From positions 5,828,001-5,892,000 of the forward strand of contig NZ_CP108055.1 in the NCBI RefSeq assembly GCF_036174265.1: 64,000 bases of DNA. Reading direction: 5' to 3'. The translations under genes were made by a program, and so were the position numbers. Below the pieces are notes generated by a model. That model was not told the DNA's origin, searched no databases, and saw only the letters and a list, made by a program, of their open reading frames with translations. Shown here one piece after another: positions 51,682 to 60,339 of this stretch (positions are counted from its first letter, which is position 1; each line of letters starts with the position of its first letter). Source of the stretch: Streptomyces sp. NBC_00285. GTDB lineage: Bacteria; Actinomycetota; Actinomycetes; Streptomycetales; Streptomycetaceae.

Positions 51682-51969
51682 GACATGTTCACCTGGTTAC
51701 CAAGCGTCCTCGAGATATTGCCCATCAGGTCGGGAACTGTGCCCGTCACCTGGTGCGGCTGGCCCGTAATCGACGGGTCGACGTCGCGTGGGTGCCTGGT
51801 GTTCATGCTCGGTCCGTGGGGCCAAATGCGTTTATAAGGTGATCCTTTCGGATGTCCTTGGTCTCGCGGGCCGTTAACCCCTTTGTACTCCTGGGCCGGA
51901 GCAAGCGGAACCCCTGGCAGCAGTTCTTTACTTTTATTCGCAAATAGTAGTCAAGTGGGCTGAACCGCC
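51682..51969. other. Convergent intergenic region, no gene seen
   Basis: This stretch is lower in G+C than its flanks, with several A/T runs near 51830-51950. No reading frame with coding character is visible. It separates the Fic-like gene (+) and the HAD gene (-). Confidence 0.4.
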
Positions 51970-52803
51970 TCAGGCCACCGGCGACCGGCGCCGATTCGCG
52001 TACCAGACGAGGCCCGCCGTGGCTGCCGCGGCTCCTATCGCGGCGACCGCGACGAGCGCCGGCCGGGGCGGTACCGCGAATCCGGGCAGTCGCTGCTTGA
52101 GTCGGACCGGCCGATGGAAATCCAGAATCGGCCATCCGCGCGCGAAGGCCTCGCGGCGCAGCGTCCGGTCGGGGTTGACCGCGTGCGGGTGGCCCACGGC
52201 CTTGAGCATCGGCAGGTCGGTCGCCGAGTCGCTGTAGGCGTAACAGCGCTCCAGGTCGTACCCCTCGGACTCCGCCAGCTCCTTGACCGCCTCGGCCTTC
52301 GTCGGGCCGTACGCGTAGTACTCCACCTCACCCGTGTAGCAGCCGTCCTCGCCGACGACCATGCGGGTGGCCACCACACGGTCCGCGCCGAGGAGTTCAC
52401 CGATCGGCTCGACCACCTCGGCGCCGGAGGTGGAGACGATGACCACGTCGCGTCCGGCGGTGTGGTGCTCCTCGATGAGGGAGGCGGCCTCGTCGTAGAT
52501 GATCGGGTCGATCAGGTCATGGAGCGTTTCGGCCACGATCTCCTTGACCTGCTGGACGTTCCAGCCGCGCACGAGCGCGGAGAGGTACTCGCGGGTGCGC
52601 TCCATCTGGTCGTGGTCCATACCGCCGACGAGGAAGACGAACTGGGCATAGGCGGTCCGCAAGGCGGCCCTGCGGTTGATCAGGCCGCCTTGGTAGAACG
52701 ACTTGCCGAACGTGAGCGTGCTCGACTTCGCAATGACCGTCTTGTCCAGGTCAAAGAAGGCGGCTGTGCGGGGCATCGAGTGGTTATCCACGACCCCGAG
52801 CAT
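51970..52803 (-). CDS. HAD-IB family hydrolase
   Basis: A 277-residue phosphatase-like protein. HAD motif I is AAFFDLDKTV (DxDxT, about residues 14-23), motif II VIVSTSGAEVVEP, and motif III/IV YSDSATDLPML (about 192-202). One C-terminal membrane helix (ALVAVAAIGAAAATAGLVWY) anchors it. The subfamily (TIGR01490) includes SerB-like enzymes and the protein linked to inhibition of morphological differentiation in S. azureus. The start at 52803 (MLGVVDNHS) is retained because I recall homologues beginning the same way. It is immediately followed upstream by the 6C RNA locus, as in other Streptomyces. Confidence 0.88.
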   Translation of the reverse strand: MLGVVDNHSMPRTAAFFDLDKTVIAKSSTLTFGKSFYQGGLINRRAALRTAYAQFVFLVGGMDHDQMERTREYLSALVRGWNVQQVKEIVAETLHDLIDPIIYDEAASLIEEHHTAGRDVVIVSTSGAEVVEPIGELLGADRVVATRMVVGEDGCYTGEVEYYAYGPTKAEAVKELAESEGYDLERCYAYSDSATDLPMLKAVGHPHAVNPDRTLRREAFARGWPILDFHRPVRLKQRLPGFAVPPRPALVAVAAIGAAAATAGLVWYANRRRSPVA

Positions 52804-52900
52804 AGGCGCAGCCCATTCGGCGTAAGGTGAGGCGTGTGGGTTTGCCTGAGAGGGCTCTCGGGTACACCATGGAAGTCACGGATCGTTCGCGACCGTGCTA

Positions 52901-53049
52901 ACGCGGTCCGGCTCCTCCCCCCCCCGAGTCGGCCGTGAAGGCGACCCCCACTCTCCCCCCCGGTGGGGGTCGTCGCATGTCCGGGTGGGTTTTTCCTCAT
53001 GAGCATGCGGTCCTGCGACCGCTCCGAGGCGGCTTCGGCCGCCTCTTTC
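52901..53049 (+). ncRNA. 6C RNA
   Basis: Two adjacent stem-loops with cytosine-run loops, the defining feature of 6C RNA (Rfam 6C). Stem 1: CCGGCTC at 52908-52914 pairs with GAGTCGG at 52926-52932, extended by CGG/CCG outside a bulged T; the loop holds nine consecutive C (52917-52925). Stem 2: CGACCCCCAC at 52942-52951 pairs with 52963-52972; its loop holds seven C (52955-52961). A T5 tract (52990-52994) and then a terminator hairpin with a TTCG loop and TTT tail (53026-53048) follow. I recall the S. coelicolor copy lying next to SCO3558, which fits this place beside the HAD-IB gene. The 5' end is estimated; the RNA may begin nearer 52850. Confidence 0.83.
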
Positions 53050-53403
53050 GCATGTCCATGATTCGTCACCGTGAGTAGCCGAGGTGCTGCTCTGTGGCGG
53101 CCGTGCACAGGGCTCGTGGGGCTCACCGGTATGGGTGACGGCGATATTCACAGCCACTGAGTTGTCCACAGTTATCGACCAAGATCCACATGATTTCCGG
53201 GATCCCTGCACCGTGATTCCCATGCATCCCGCTCGGGCCGACTTCATGGCCGGTTCCGGTTAGTCGGGTGTGCTTGGCCGGTTCGTATCGGCCGCTCATA
53301 TGGAGACCGCTTGCCGGTTCTTCACATGTTTGGGAATCGCGGGGCCGGAGGGGCCGCGTGGGAGAGGCGCCGCGCGGGTCCTCGCGCGTCGCAGTGAAGG
53401 GGG
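53050..53403. other. Intergenic region upstream of the Tad operon
   Basis: No gene is visible. It contains one perfect Streptomyces-type DnaA box TTGTCCACA at 53162-53170, with the weaker ATCCACA nearby. The Tad operon promoter should lie between here and 53404, but no convincing -10/-35 pair is seen. Confidence 0.5.
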
Positions 53404-54516
53404 ATGAGGACCGTGGCCGCAGCCGTCACACACGATCCACCGCCCGCCGCCGGAGGGCGGCAGGGGCAGCCGTTGATCATCACCGAGGACGAGGATCTGC
53501 TGGACGACCTGCTACGCCTGTGCGCGGCGGCCGGGGCGAAACCCGAGGTCCATCACGGGATGCCGGAGCGCAGAGGCAGCTGGGAGGCCGCCCCGCTCGT
53601 CCTGGTCGGCGACGATGCCGCCCGGCGTGTGCGCGGGACCGCCCGTCGGCGCGGAGTGGTGCTCGTGGGCCGGGACCAGGACGACTCCGGGGTGTGGAAA
53701 CGGGCCGTCGAGATCGGCGCCGACCATGTACTCGTGCTCCCCGACGGCGAGCAATGGCTGGTCGACCGCATCGCCGATGTCGCCGAGGGCGTCGGCCGAC
53801 CCGCCCTCACCGTCGGCGTCATCGGCGGCCGGGGCGGAGCCGGAGCCTCCACGCTCGCGTGTGCCCTCGCCGTCACCTCCGCGCGTGAAGGTCTGCGCAC
53901 GCTCCTCGTGGACGCGGATCCACTGGGCGGCGGACTCGACGTACTCCTCGGCGGCGAGAGCACCGAGGGGTTGCGGTGGCCCGCGTTCGCCGCCTCGCGC
54001 GGACGGGTCGGAGGCGGCGCCCTGGAGGAGTCGCTGCCGCGGCTGCACTCGCTGCGGGTGCTGAGCTGGGACCGCGGCGACCGCATCACTGTCCCGCCGC
54101 CTGCCGTACGTGCGGTGCTCGCCGCGGCCCGGCGCCGGGGCGGCACCGTCGTCGTCGACCTGCCGCGCCGCCTCGACGACGGGGTCGCCGAGGCTCTCGC
54201 CCAGCTCGACCTCGGCATCCTCGTGGTCCCCGCCGAACTGCGTGCCATCGCTGCGGCGGGCCGCGTGGCCTCCGCCGTCGGCATGGTCCTGCGGGACCTG
54301 CGGGTGGCGGTACGGGGCCCGTACGCACCTGGCCTGGACGACCGCGAGGTGGCCCGGTTGCTGGGCCTGCCGCTGGTGGGCGAGGTGCCGGTCGAGTCGG
54401 TGCTTCAGCGGCCGCAGGGGAGCGAGGCGCCGCCGGGAGCGGCTGTCCGGGGGCCGCTGGCCCGCTTCTGCAAGGAGTTCTGGGAGCAGGCCCTGACGGA
54501 GGCGAGGGTGGCATGA
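53404..54516 (+). CDS. TadZ/CpaE-like septum-site-determining protein (Ssd)
   Basis: A 370-residue ParA/MinD-superfamily protein, first gene of the Tad cluster. An N-terminal receiver-like domain (LIITEDEDLLDDLLRLCAAA, VVLVGRD) precedes the ATPase-like part. Its loop is VIGGRGGAGASTLACALAVT (about residues 140-159), where the usual K-T is A-S, so ATP hydrolysis is probably lost. VLLVDADPLGGGLDVLLG-type strands follow. Such proteins (Ssd, TadZ, CpaE) place the secretion machine at a cell pole or septum. The stop overlaps the ATG of cpaF (ATGA at 54513-54516). Confidence 0.85.
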   Translation: MRTVAAAVTHDPPPAAGGRQGQPLIITEDEDLLDDLLRLCAAAGAKPEVHHGMPERRGSWEAAPLVLVGDDAARRVRGTARRRGVVLVGRDQDDSGVWKRAVEIGADHVLVLPDGEQWLVDRIADVAEGVGRPALTVGVIGGRGGAGASTLACALAVTSAREGLRTLLVDADPLGGGLDVLLGGESTEGLRWPAFAASRGRVGGGALEESLPRLHSLRVLSWDRGDRITVPPPAVRAVLAAARRRGGTVVVDLPRRLDDGVAEALAQLDLGILVVPAELRAIAAAGRVASAVGMVLRDLRVAVRGPYAPGLDDREVARLLGLPLVGEVPVESVLQRPQGSEAPPGAAVRGPLARFCKEFWEQALTEARVA

Positions 54517-55763
54517 GCGGCGCATTCGAGGGCGGATGGACGGGCGCCGGGCAGGAGAGCCTGGTGCCCGGGCGGCGGCGAACGGGCCGGCCATCGCCGG
54601 GTGGAGCTGTCGAACGGCGGTGTGCCAGGGACCCGGCCGGCCGGGCTGTCGAGCCGGTGAGGGTGAGTGAGTCTGTCGGCGGGCTCGGCGGGCTCGGCGG
54701 GCGGTGGCGGGCCGGTGGGGGTGAGAGCGCGGACGTCGGATGGCCGCCGGCCGATGAGCCTCCGACCGAACCCGCCGCGTGGCAGTCGGCCGGAGCCGGC
54801 GAGGCGGGCCTGACGGATGTTTCCGTGGCGGGCTCGGCGGCGGGCGTGGACATGGCTGCCGGACTGCTGGACGGCGTACGGCAGTGGCTGGCCGAGAGCG
54901 GGGCCGAACCGACGCCCGCGCGGGTGGCGCAGGCCCTGCGGGAGCAGGGGCGGGTGCTGGGAGATGCCGAAGTGCTCGGCGCGGCGGCGCTGTTGCGGTC
55001 CGAACTGGTCGGCAGCGGCCCCCTGGAGCCGTTGCTCACCGACCCGTCGGTGACGGACGTCCTCGTGTCGGCCCCGGACCGGGTCTGGGTGGACCGGGGC
55101 GGCGGACTCGAATTGACCGCCGTCTCCTTCCCGGACGCGGCCGCCGTACGGCGCCTCGCGCAGCGGCTCGCCGCGGTGGCCGGGCGGCGCCTCGACGACG
55201 CCCGGCCCTGGGTCGACGCCCGGCTGCCGGACGGGACGCGGTTGCACGCGGTGCTTCCCCCGGTCGCCGTCGGCTGTGCCTGTCTGGCGCTGCGGGTAGT
55301 ACGGCCGCGTGCGTTCACGCTGGACGAACTGGTCGCGGCGGGCACGGTACCGCCGGGCGGCGACCGGGTCCTGCGGGCGCTGCTCGACGCGCGGCTGTCC
55401 TTCCTCATCAGCGGCGGGACCGGCACTGGCAAGACGACCTTGCTGAGCGCGTTGCTGGGGCTCGTGGGGCCGGGGGAGCGAATCGTCCTCGCGGAGGACT
55501 CGGCGGAGCTCAGGCCGGACCATCCGCACGTCGTACGGCTGGAGACCAGACCCGCCAACCAGGAGGGTGCCGGGCTCGTCACGCTCGAGGACCTGGTGCG
55601 GCAGGCACTGCGGATGCGGCCGGACCGGCTGGTCGTGGGTGAGGTCCGTGGGCCTGAAGTGGTGCATCTGCTGGCCGCGTTGAACACGGGCCATGAAGGC
55701 GGCTGCGGTGTATTGACCGAACTAACTCTGCCGTTTTCGCAGGTCAGAGGGTCTTTCTGTTAA
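54513..55763 (+). pseudogene. cpaF: cpaF/tadA secretion ATPase, 5' part, split by insertion
   Basis: The first 399 codons of the Tad motor ATPase. An N-terminal linker of about 120 residues is Gly/Pro-rich. The conserved part has VSAPDRVWVDRGG, Walker A GGTGTGKTTLLSAL (near residues 302-315), Asp box IVLAEDSAEL, Walker B RLVVGEVRGPE and the start of the His box LAALNTGHEGGCG. At 55708/55709 the match ends and 18 foreign codons lead to a TAA at 55763. The lost C-terminal part continues at 60340. The truncated product keeps the P-loop but lacks the rest of the His box (HAN) and about 113 residues, so it is unlikely to work. Confidence 0.9.
55719..55726 (+). repeat. Left inverted terminal repeat of the element
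   Basis: GAACTAAC lies 10 bases inside the left junction and is matched by its complement at 60323-60330. This is the expected arm-type recombinase site next to the crossover region. Confidence 0.65.
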
Positions 55764-55772
55764 GTTCCGGCA

Positions 55773-57062
55773 GTGCGTGACGGAAGAACACTTGAACGAG
55801 ATCTGAAGACCTTCGTGCTGCCCGAGATCGGACGATTGCAAACGACAGGGGACGTCTGGGAGCCATACCGGCTCATCGACCCGGACGGGCATCGTGTCGA
55901 GCCGGTCGCGATCTACTTCAAGGACCTGCTGACCGCAGACAGCCCTGCCACCACCCTGTATTCGTACGGAAACGACCTGCTCCGGTGGTGGCGATTCCTG
56001 TGGGCCCACGACATCGCGTGGGACCGCGCCGTACGTGAGGATGCCCGGGACTTCGCGCTGTGGATGCAGCTCGCAGACAAGCCGGTACGGGTGCACTGGC
56101 GGCACCGCGGCAAGGACCCAGCCGAGATACCCGGGCGCAAGATCCCGGCCCTCGCACCTGGAACGCCGAACCCGGTGACCGGGAAGCCGACCATCGGCAA
56201 GAAGTACGCGCCCGCCACCCGGGCCCACTGCGAGACCGTCCTCCGGACCTTCTACGACTTCCATCTCGACCTCAACAGCGGCCAGTTGCTGGTCAATCCG
56301 TTCCCGCTGGACCGCAACCGCCGCAAGGGACGGCCACACGCCCACCACAACCCGGCCGAGGAGTTCAAGCGCGAGCGGACCGGCCGCTACCGGCCGACCG
56401 TCCCGAACCGGATCCCCCGCCGGATACCGGACGACGAGTACGCCAAGGTCTTCGCTGGCCTGCGCTCGCACCGGGACCGCGCCCTGCTCGCCTTCTGGGT
56501 CTCAACCGCCGCCCGCTCGGAAGAGTTGCTGACCGCGACCGGCCGCGACGCCCTGCCCGGCCAGCAACTCATCGGCGTGATCCGCAAAGGCACCCGGGAC
56601 TACCAGCAACTGCCCGCGTCTCCCGACGCGTTCGTCTGGCTCCGCCTCTACCAGGAAGAAGCCTGGCGCAACGGGGTCCCGCGGGGCCGCAACCAGCCCC
56701 TCTGGTGGACCTTGCGACGCCCTTGGCGGCCACTGAACTACGACGCCGCCCGCGCCATGTTCAACCGAGCGGTCGAGCTCCTGGGGGCCAACTGGACACT
56801 CCATGACCTGCGGCACACCGCGACCTACCGCATGACCGAGGACCCCAAGATGTCGCTGACCTACGTCCAGCACATCCTTGGCCACAAGGATCAGAGCACC
56901 CTCCAGAAGTACCTTCGCCCGAGCCGGGACGAGGTCATCTCTGCAGGGCTGGCCCACCATGCCCGGCAGGAGGCGAAGAAGAACGCCGCGCCGCCGGCCC
57001 CCATCGCCCCCGCCTACAACGAGGACTCCATGAACACCCTCTTCGGAGGGCTCGTCGCATGA
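55773..57062 (+). CDS. Tyrosine recombinase/integrase (TnpA-like)
   Basis: A 429-residue site-specific recombinase. The N-terminal core-binding domain is at about residues 50-160 (TLYSYGNDLLRWWRFLWAHD). The catalytic domain shows the order Arg in STAARSEELL (about 240-249), HDLRHTATYRM (H-x-x-R), LGHKDQSTLQKY (His and the nucleophile Tyr, near 390-401). A Lys is expected between in GVIRKGTRDYQQ. All catalytic residues are present, so the enzyme looks functional. The GTG at 55773 is only 63 bases inside the left junction. The next recombinase overlaps its stop by 4 bases. Confidence 0.9.
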   Translation: MRDGRTLERDLKTFVLPEIGRLQTTGDVWEPYRLIDPDGHRVEPVAIYFKDLLTADSPATTLYSYGNDLLRWWRFLWAHDIAWDRAVREDARDFALWMQLADKPVRVHWRHRGKDPAEIPGRKIPALAPGTPNPVTGKPTIGKKYAPATRAHCETVLRTFYDFHLDLNSGQLLVNPFPLDRNRRKGRPHAHHNPAEEFKRERTGRYRPTVPNRIPRRIPDDEYAKVFAGLRSHRDRALLAFWVSTAARSEELLTATGRDALPGQQLIGVIRKGTRDYQQLPASPDAFVWLRLYQEEAWRNGVPRGRNQPLWWTLRRPWRPLNYDAARAMFNRAVELLGANWTLHDLRHTATYRMTEDPKMSLTYVQHILGHKDQSTLQKYLRPSRDEVISAGLAHHARQEAKKNAAPPAPIAPAYNEDSMNTLFGGLVA

Positions 57063-59494
57063 CCACTGCAATCCTCATGGCCCTGCCGGAGACTCCGCGC
57101 AACCTCGCCGGCGCTGAGGCCGCCGCACTCCTGCAGAAGTTCCCGCCACGCCAGAATCTCGACTCCTGGTTCATCACCGAGGCCGACACCGACTACGTCC
57201 TGGACCGCCTCCGGAAACACCCCTTCCGCGCTGAAGGCGACAGCGCCCAGTCGACGCGCATGGTCGGCGCCCGGGCGATCCTGGCCTGGCTCACAACCTT
57301 TCCCGGATCGACCTGGCAGGCCAACTGGGACGCCAGCCCGGCAGCAGACTCGCCCACCGGCTGGCATCGCACGGTCCGCGACTGGGCCGCCGCCGAACTC
57401 GGCCGAAGGCCGACTTCAGCCTGCCTCGCCTCCGGGACCCTGGCCCTGATCTGCGCGGACGTGATCCGTCCCTCCCCTGCCTGGCTGGCGGCCAGCTCCT
57501 CCAACGCCCTGCGCCCGGCCATGGCGGCAGCCCGCGACCCGGAAGGATTCGCCCGGCTGGAGGCCCAGTTTCCCGCAGCCATCCGGTCCACCCGCCACGC
57601 CTCCGCGGCCCTCAAGGCCGTCGCCCGCACCCTGGCCGCCTTCGGCGGCCTCGTCGAGGACATCACCGTCGGGGATCTCCTCGTTCTGCTTCAGGAGACC
57701 AGTCACGATGCGGCCCGCGGGGCCCGCATCGCCTACTCCACTCTGCGTGAGCGCGGCCAGTTCCCGCCGGACGCCCCGGCGACCCTGCTCCGCATCCAGA
57801 CCCGCACGGGGCAAGTGACCCCTGCGCAACTCGTGGACCGGTACCACTTGCGCTGCCGCCCTGTTCGCGACCTCCTGGTCGACTACCTCACCGAACGCCA
57901 GCCTTCCCTCGACCACAACTCCCTGATCAGCTTGTCGGCAGCACTAGCCAACAACTTCTGGGGCGACCTCGAACGCCACCACGAGGGAATCTCGTCTCTG
58001 CACCTGACCCCGGAAGTTGCCGCGGCCTGGAAAGCGCGCGTCAACACGGTCACCCGCCGTCGGCGCAGTCCGGACGGCCAGGTCATCGAGACCACTACGC
58101 CGCGCAACAGCGCGCCTGCGGTCAAAACTCTCGTCCGGGCGTTCTACTTCGACATCGGCCAGTGGGCCCTGGACGAGCCGGCCCGGTGGGGACCTTGGGC
58201 AGCACCCTGCCCCATCACCGAAGCTGACTGCTCGGACAAGAAGACCAAGCAGCGGCAGAAGACCGCCTCTGACCAGCGAACCCGTGAGCGGCTCCCCGTG
58301 CTGCCCGCGCTCATCCGCGTCGCCGACCGCCGACTGAAGGAAGCCCGCGTCCGCCTCGACGCCCTCCATGCCGCCCCCCTCGGCGCCCAATTCACCGTCC
58401 TCGGCGAGACGTTCACGGCGCCCAAGGGAACCTCCCGGGCCGGCCTCACGGGCCAGGCATACGACGGCACAGGCCGTCGCCGTGACCTCGAGGCCGAGGA
58501 GAAGCGGGCCTTTTGGGGCTGGGCCACTATCGAGATCCTCCGGCACACCGGCATCCGCATCGAGGAGTTGCTGGAACTCGGCCATCACAGCATCATCCGC
58601 TACAAGCTCCCCACCACAGGGGAGTACGTTCCGCTGCTGCAAATCGCGCCATCGAAGACAGACCAGGAACGTCTGCTGCTTGTCACGCCCGAACTGGCCG
58701 ATGTCCTGAGCATCGTCGTCACACGCGTCCGGGGCGAGAACAAAGCAATTCCATCGGTCCCCAGCTACGACGTACACGAGAAAATCTGGAACGACCCGAT
58801 GCCGCTTCTCTACCAATGGAACGTTTCGGGGGAAAGGCGTCCCATTTCGTCAAACACGGTCCGCGACGCCCTCAATGATGCCCTCATGGCCACAGGAATC
58901 ACCGACTCCACTGGGACCCCACTGAAGTTCCAGCCGCACGACTTCCGACGGATCTTTATCACCGATGCGATCCTCAACGGCCTACCCCCGCACATCGCTC
59001 AGGTAATTGCGGGTCACTCCAACATCAACACGACTATGGGCTACAACGCCGTCTATCCGGTCCAGGCCATCGAAGCCCACCGGTCGTTTATCGCCCGCCG
59101 TCGCAGCCTCCGGCCCAGCGACGAATACCGCGCGGTCACCTCGGAAGAATGGAAGGAGTTCCTGAACCACTTCGAACAGCGCAAGCTTGCGCTGGGTTCA
59201 TGCGGTCGGGCTTTTGGAACTGACTGCATTCATGAACACGCTTGTGTTCGTTGTCCTGTTCTTATAGTCGATCCTACGGAGAGGGGTCGGCTTGTTGAAA
59301 TCCGCGACAATCTAGACGACCGGATCGCCGAGGCGAAGCGGGAGGGGTGGTTGGGCGAGGTCGAGGGGTTGTCGGTGAGCCTGGACGCTGCAGAGGAGAA
59401 GCTCGCCCAGCTGGATGCTCGGCAGGAGAAGAAGGATTCTCCCGTCTTCCTGGGAGTCCCCAGCTTCAGTCAGATCGCTGTTCGCGCGAACTAG
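57059..59494 (+). CDS. Large tyrosine recombinase (TnpB-like)
   Basis: An 811-residue recombinase, roughly twice the usual size. The long N-terminal half (residues 1-440) is unrecognised and helical. The catalytic domain starts near 470: RHTGIRIEELLELGHHSI (Arg), QPHDFRRIFITDAIL (H-x-x-R, near 625), IAGHSNINTTMGYN (His and Tyr, near 650-663). The C-terminal cysteine cluster (GSCGRAFGTDCIHEHACVRC) resembles the zinc-like tail of Tn554 TnpB. A coiled-coil end follows. It is translated together with the first recombinase (ATGA overlap). The pair probably acts jointly on the two ends. Confidence 0.9.
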   Translation: MTTAILMALPETPRNLAGAEAAALLQKFPPRQNLDSWFITEADTDYVLDRLRKHPFRAEGDSAQSTRMVGARAILAWLTTFPGSTWQANWDASPAADSPTGWHRTVRDWAAAELGRRPTSACLASGTLALICADVIRPSPAWLAASSSNALRPAMAAARDPEGFARLEAQFPAAIRSTRHASAALKAVARTLAAFGGLVEDITVGDLLVLLQETSHDAARGARIAYSTLRERGQFPPDAPATLLRIQTRTGQVTPAQLVDRYHLRCRPVRDLLVDYLTERQPSLDHNSLISLSAALANNFWGDLERHHEGISSLHLTPEVAAAWKARVNTVTRRRRSPDGQVIETTTPRNSAPAVKTLVRAFYFDIGQWALDEPARWGPWAAPCPITEADCSDKKTKQRQKTASDQRTRERLPVLPALIRVADRRLKEARVRLDALHAAPLGAQFTVLGETFTAPKGTSRAGLTGQAYDGTGRRRDLEAEEKRAFWGWATIEILRHTGIRIEELLELGHHSIIRYKLPTTGEYVPLLQIAPSKTDQERLLLVTPELADVLSIVVTRVRGENKAIPSVPSYDVHEKIWNDPMPLLYQWNVSGERRPISSNTVRDALNDALMATGITDSTGTPLKFQPHDFRRIFITDAILNGLPPHIAQVIAGHSNINTTMGYNAVYPVQAIEAHRSFIARRRSLRPSDEYRAVTSEEWKEFLNHFEQRKLALGSCGRAFGTDCIHEHACVRCPVLIVDPTERGRLVEIRDNLDDRIAEAKREGWLGEVEGLSVSLDAAEEKLAQLDARQEKKDSPVFLGVPSFSQIAVRAN

Positions 59495-59531
59495 ACCACG
59501 CGCACACGAGTTGAGCCTGGGGCCCCAACAA

Positions 59532-59558
59532 GATGGGCGGGCTGATGGCCCGCCCATC
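59532..59558. terminator. Bidirectional terminator inside the element
   Basis: GATGGGCGGGC (59532-59542) pairs perfectly with 59548-59558 around TGATG. It serves the recombinase genes (+) and the cargo gene (-), whose stop is at 59561. Confidence 0.8.
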
Positions 59559-59560
59559 GT

Positions 59561-60283
59561 CTACTTGTCGTGCAATTCCTCGCCATGCTGATGGCGGAGC
59601 TGGGACAAGATCAGGCTCCCCAGCCCGAGAACGCCGAATGCGTATCGCTTTGCATCGTCGCGCTTTTGGATGTTGTGGCGATCCACATTGCTCAGCGCCT
59701 GGGCAAACCCCATTCCCAGCCCTCGCCACCCTTCCCACTCGCCGGGCTCCTTGCCGAGTCGATACTGAGCATCAGTAGCGAATACGGCAGCGAAGAGACC
59801 TTTTCCGACCAATGCCTGGCCGTTATTTCCCCGGGGGTTTCCGCACCATCTCCGAACGCAGTCTTCGACATAGATAGCGGTTTGACTGGCGACCGTCTGC
59901 CAGTCTTCATTTTGGACATGCTTCTGAACGTGAGACCACAAGTCAGGGTCAATCGCCGTTTCGTCCACCGCGTCGTCACTGGTTCCTGCTTCTTGCAGCT
60001 CGAAGACAGCTGCTTCGATGATGCCACCAGCCTTCCGCAGGCCTCCCAAAAAAGCTCTCTCAAAGGACGAGTCGGGAGTTCCGTTGGTGAACGCCATCAG
60101 TGAGTACCGAACTTTTTCAAAGTCGGTCAGCAGGTGATGGTCTTTCCCCAGTGCTCGAATGAGGGTGGACCTCACTCGACCTTTCCAAGACGCGAGTTCA
60201 CCGGGCGGCCGAAGTTCTACTCCTCGCCGGTCTGCTTCTTCCTTGAGCCCCGTCAGGACCTCGATGGCTCGCTGAGCGTTCAT
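59561..60283 (-). CDS. TIGR02391/abortive-infection-like protein
   Basis: A 240-residue soluble protein. The C-terminal 110 residues (WSHVQKHVQNEDWQTVASQT, YVEDCVRRWCG, EWEGWRGLGMGFAQALSNVD) fit the Hypoth_Ymh/TIGR02391 pattern, a fold shared with some abortive-infection and HEPN-like proteins. The N-terminal half is helical and charged. Codon choice is A/T-richer than in the surrounding genes. It is the only cargo of the element. A role in defence or element stability is inferred. ATG 60283 is preferred; GTG 60289 is possible. Confidence 0.72.
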   Translation of the reverse strand: MNAQRAIEVLTGLKEEADRRGVELRPPGELASWKGRVRSTLIRALGKDHHLLTDFEKVRYSLMAFTNGTPDSSFERAFLGGLRKAGGIIEAAVFELQEAGTSDDAVDETAIDPDLWSHVQKHVQNEDWQTVASQTAIYVEDCVRRWCGNPRGNNGQALVGKGLFAAVFATDAQYRLGKEPGEWEGWRGLGMGFAQALSNVDRHNIQKRDDAKRYAFGVLGLGSLILSQLRHQHGEELHDK

Positions 60284-60322
60284 CGGCACAAGGTATCGAC
60301 CGCTCGCGCGCTAGGCATAGCG

Positions 60323-60330
60323 GTTAGTTC
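60323..60330 (-). repeat. Right inverted terminal repeat of the element
   Basis: GTTAGTTC is the complement of the left repeat and lies 9 bases inside the right junction at 60340. Confidence 0.65.
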
Positions 60331-60339
60331 AGAGAAGGG

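Larger units (their letters stand above)
55709..60339. mobile_element. Twin tyrosine-recombinase element with Abi-like cargo, inserted in cpaF
   Basis: An element of about 4.63 kb. The cpaF frame breaks after GGCTGCGG (55701-55708) and resumes with ACCGTGCAC (60340 on); joined, they give the expected GGCG-T-V-HAN protein sequence, so the junctions are exact to one or two bases. The ends carry an inverted 8-bp repeat GAACTAAC (55719-55726) and GTTAGTTC (60323-60330). The contents are two overlapping recombinase genes (+), a shared terminator, and a TIGR02391-type gene (-). The layout recalls Tn554-like transposons and recombinase-pair elements. The last kilobase looks lower in G+C than the host DNA. 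No long target duplication is seen. Confidence 0.88.

Noticed and set aside
51492-51806. - strand frame between the Fic-like and HAD genes
   Set aside because: It overlaps the Fic-like gene antisense and lacks a ribosome binding site and coding bias.
55709-55763. The 18 codons after the cpaF break as a natural C-terminus
   Set aside because: They come from the inserted element and do not resemble any CpaF end, while the real end is found at 60340.
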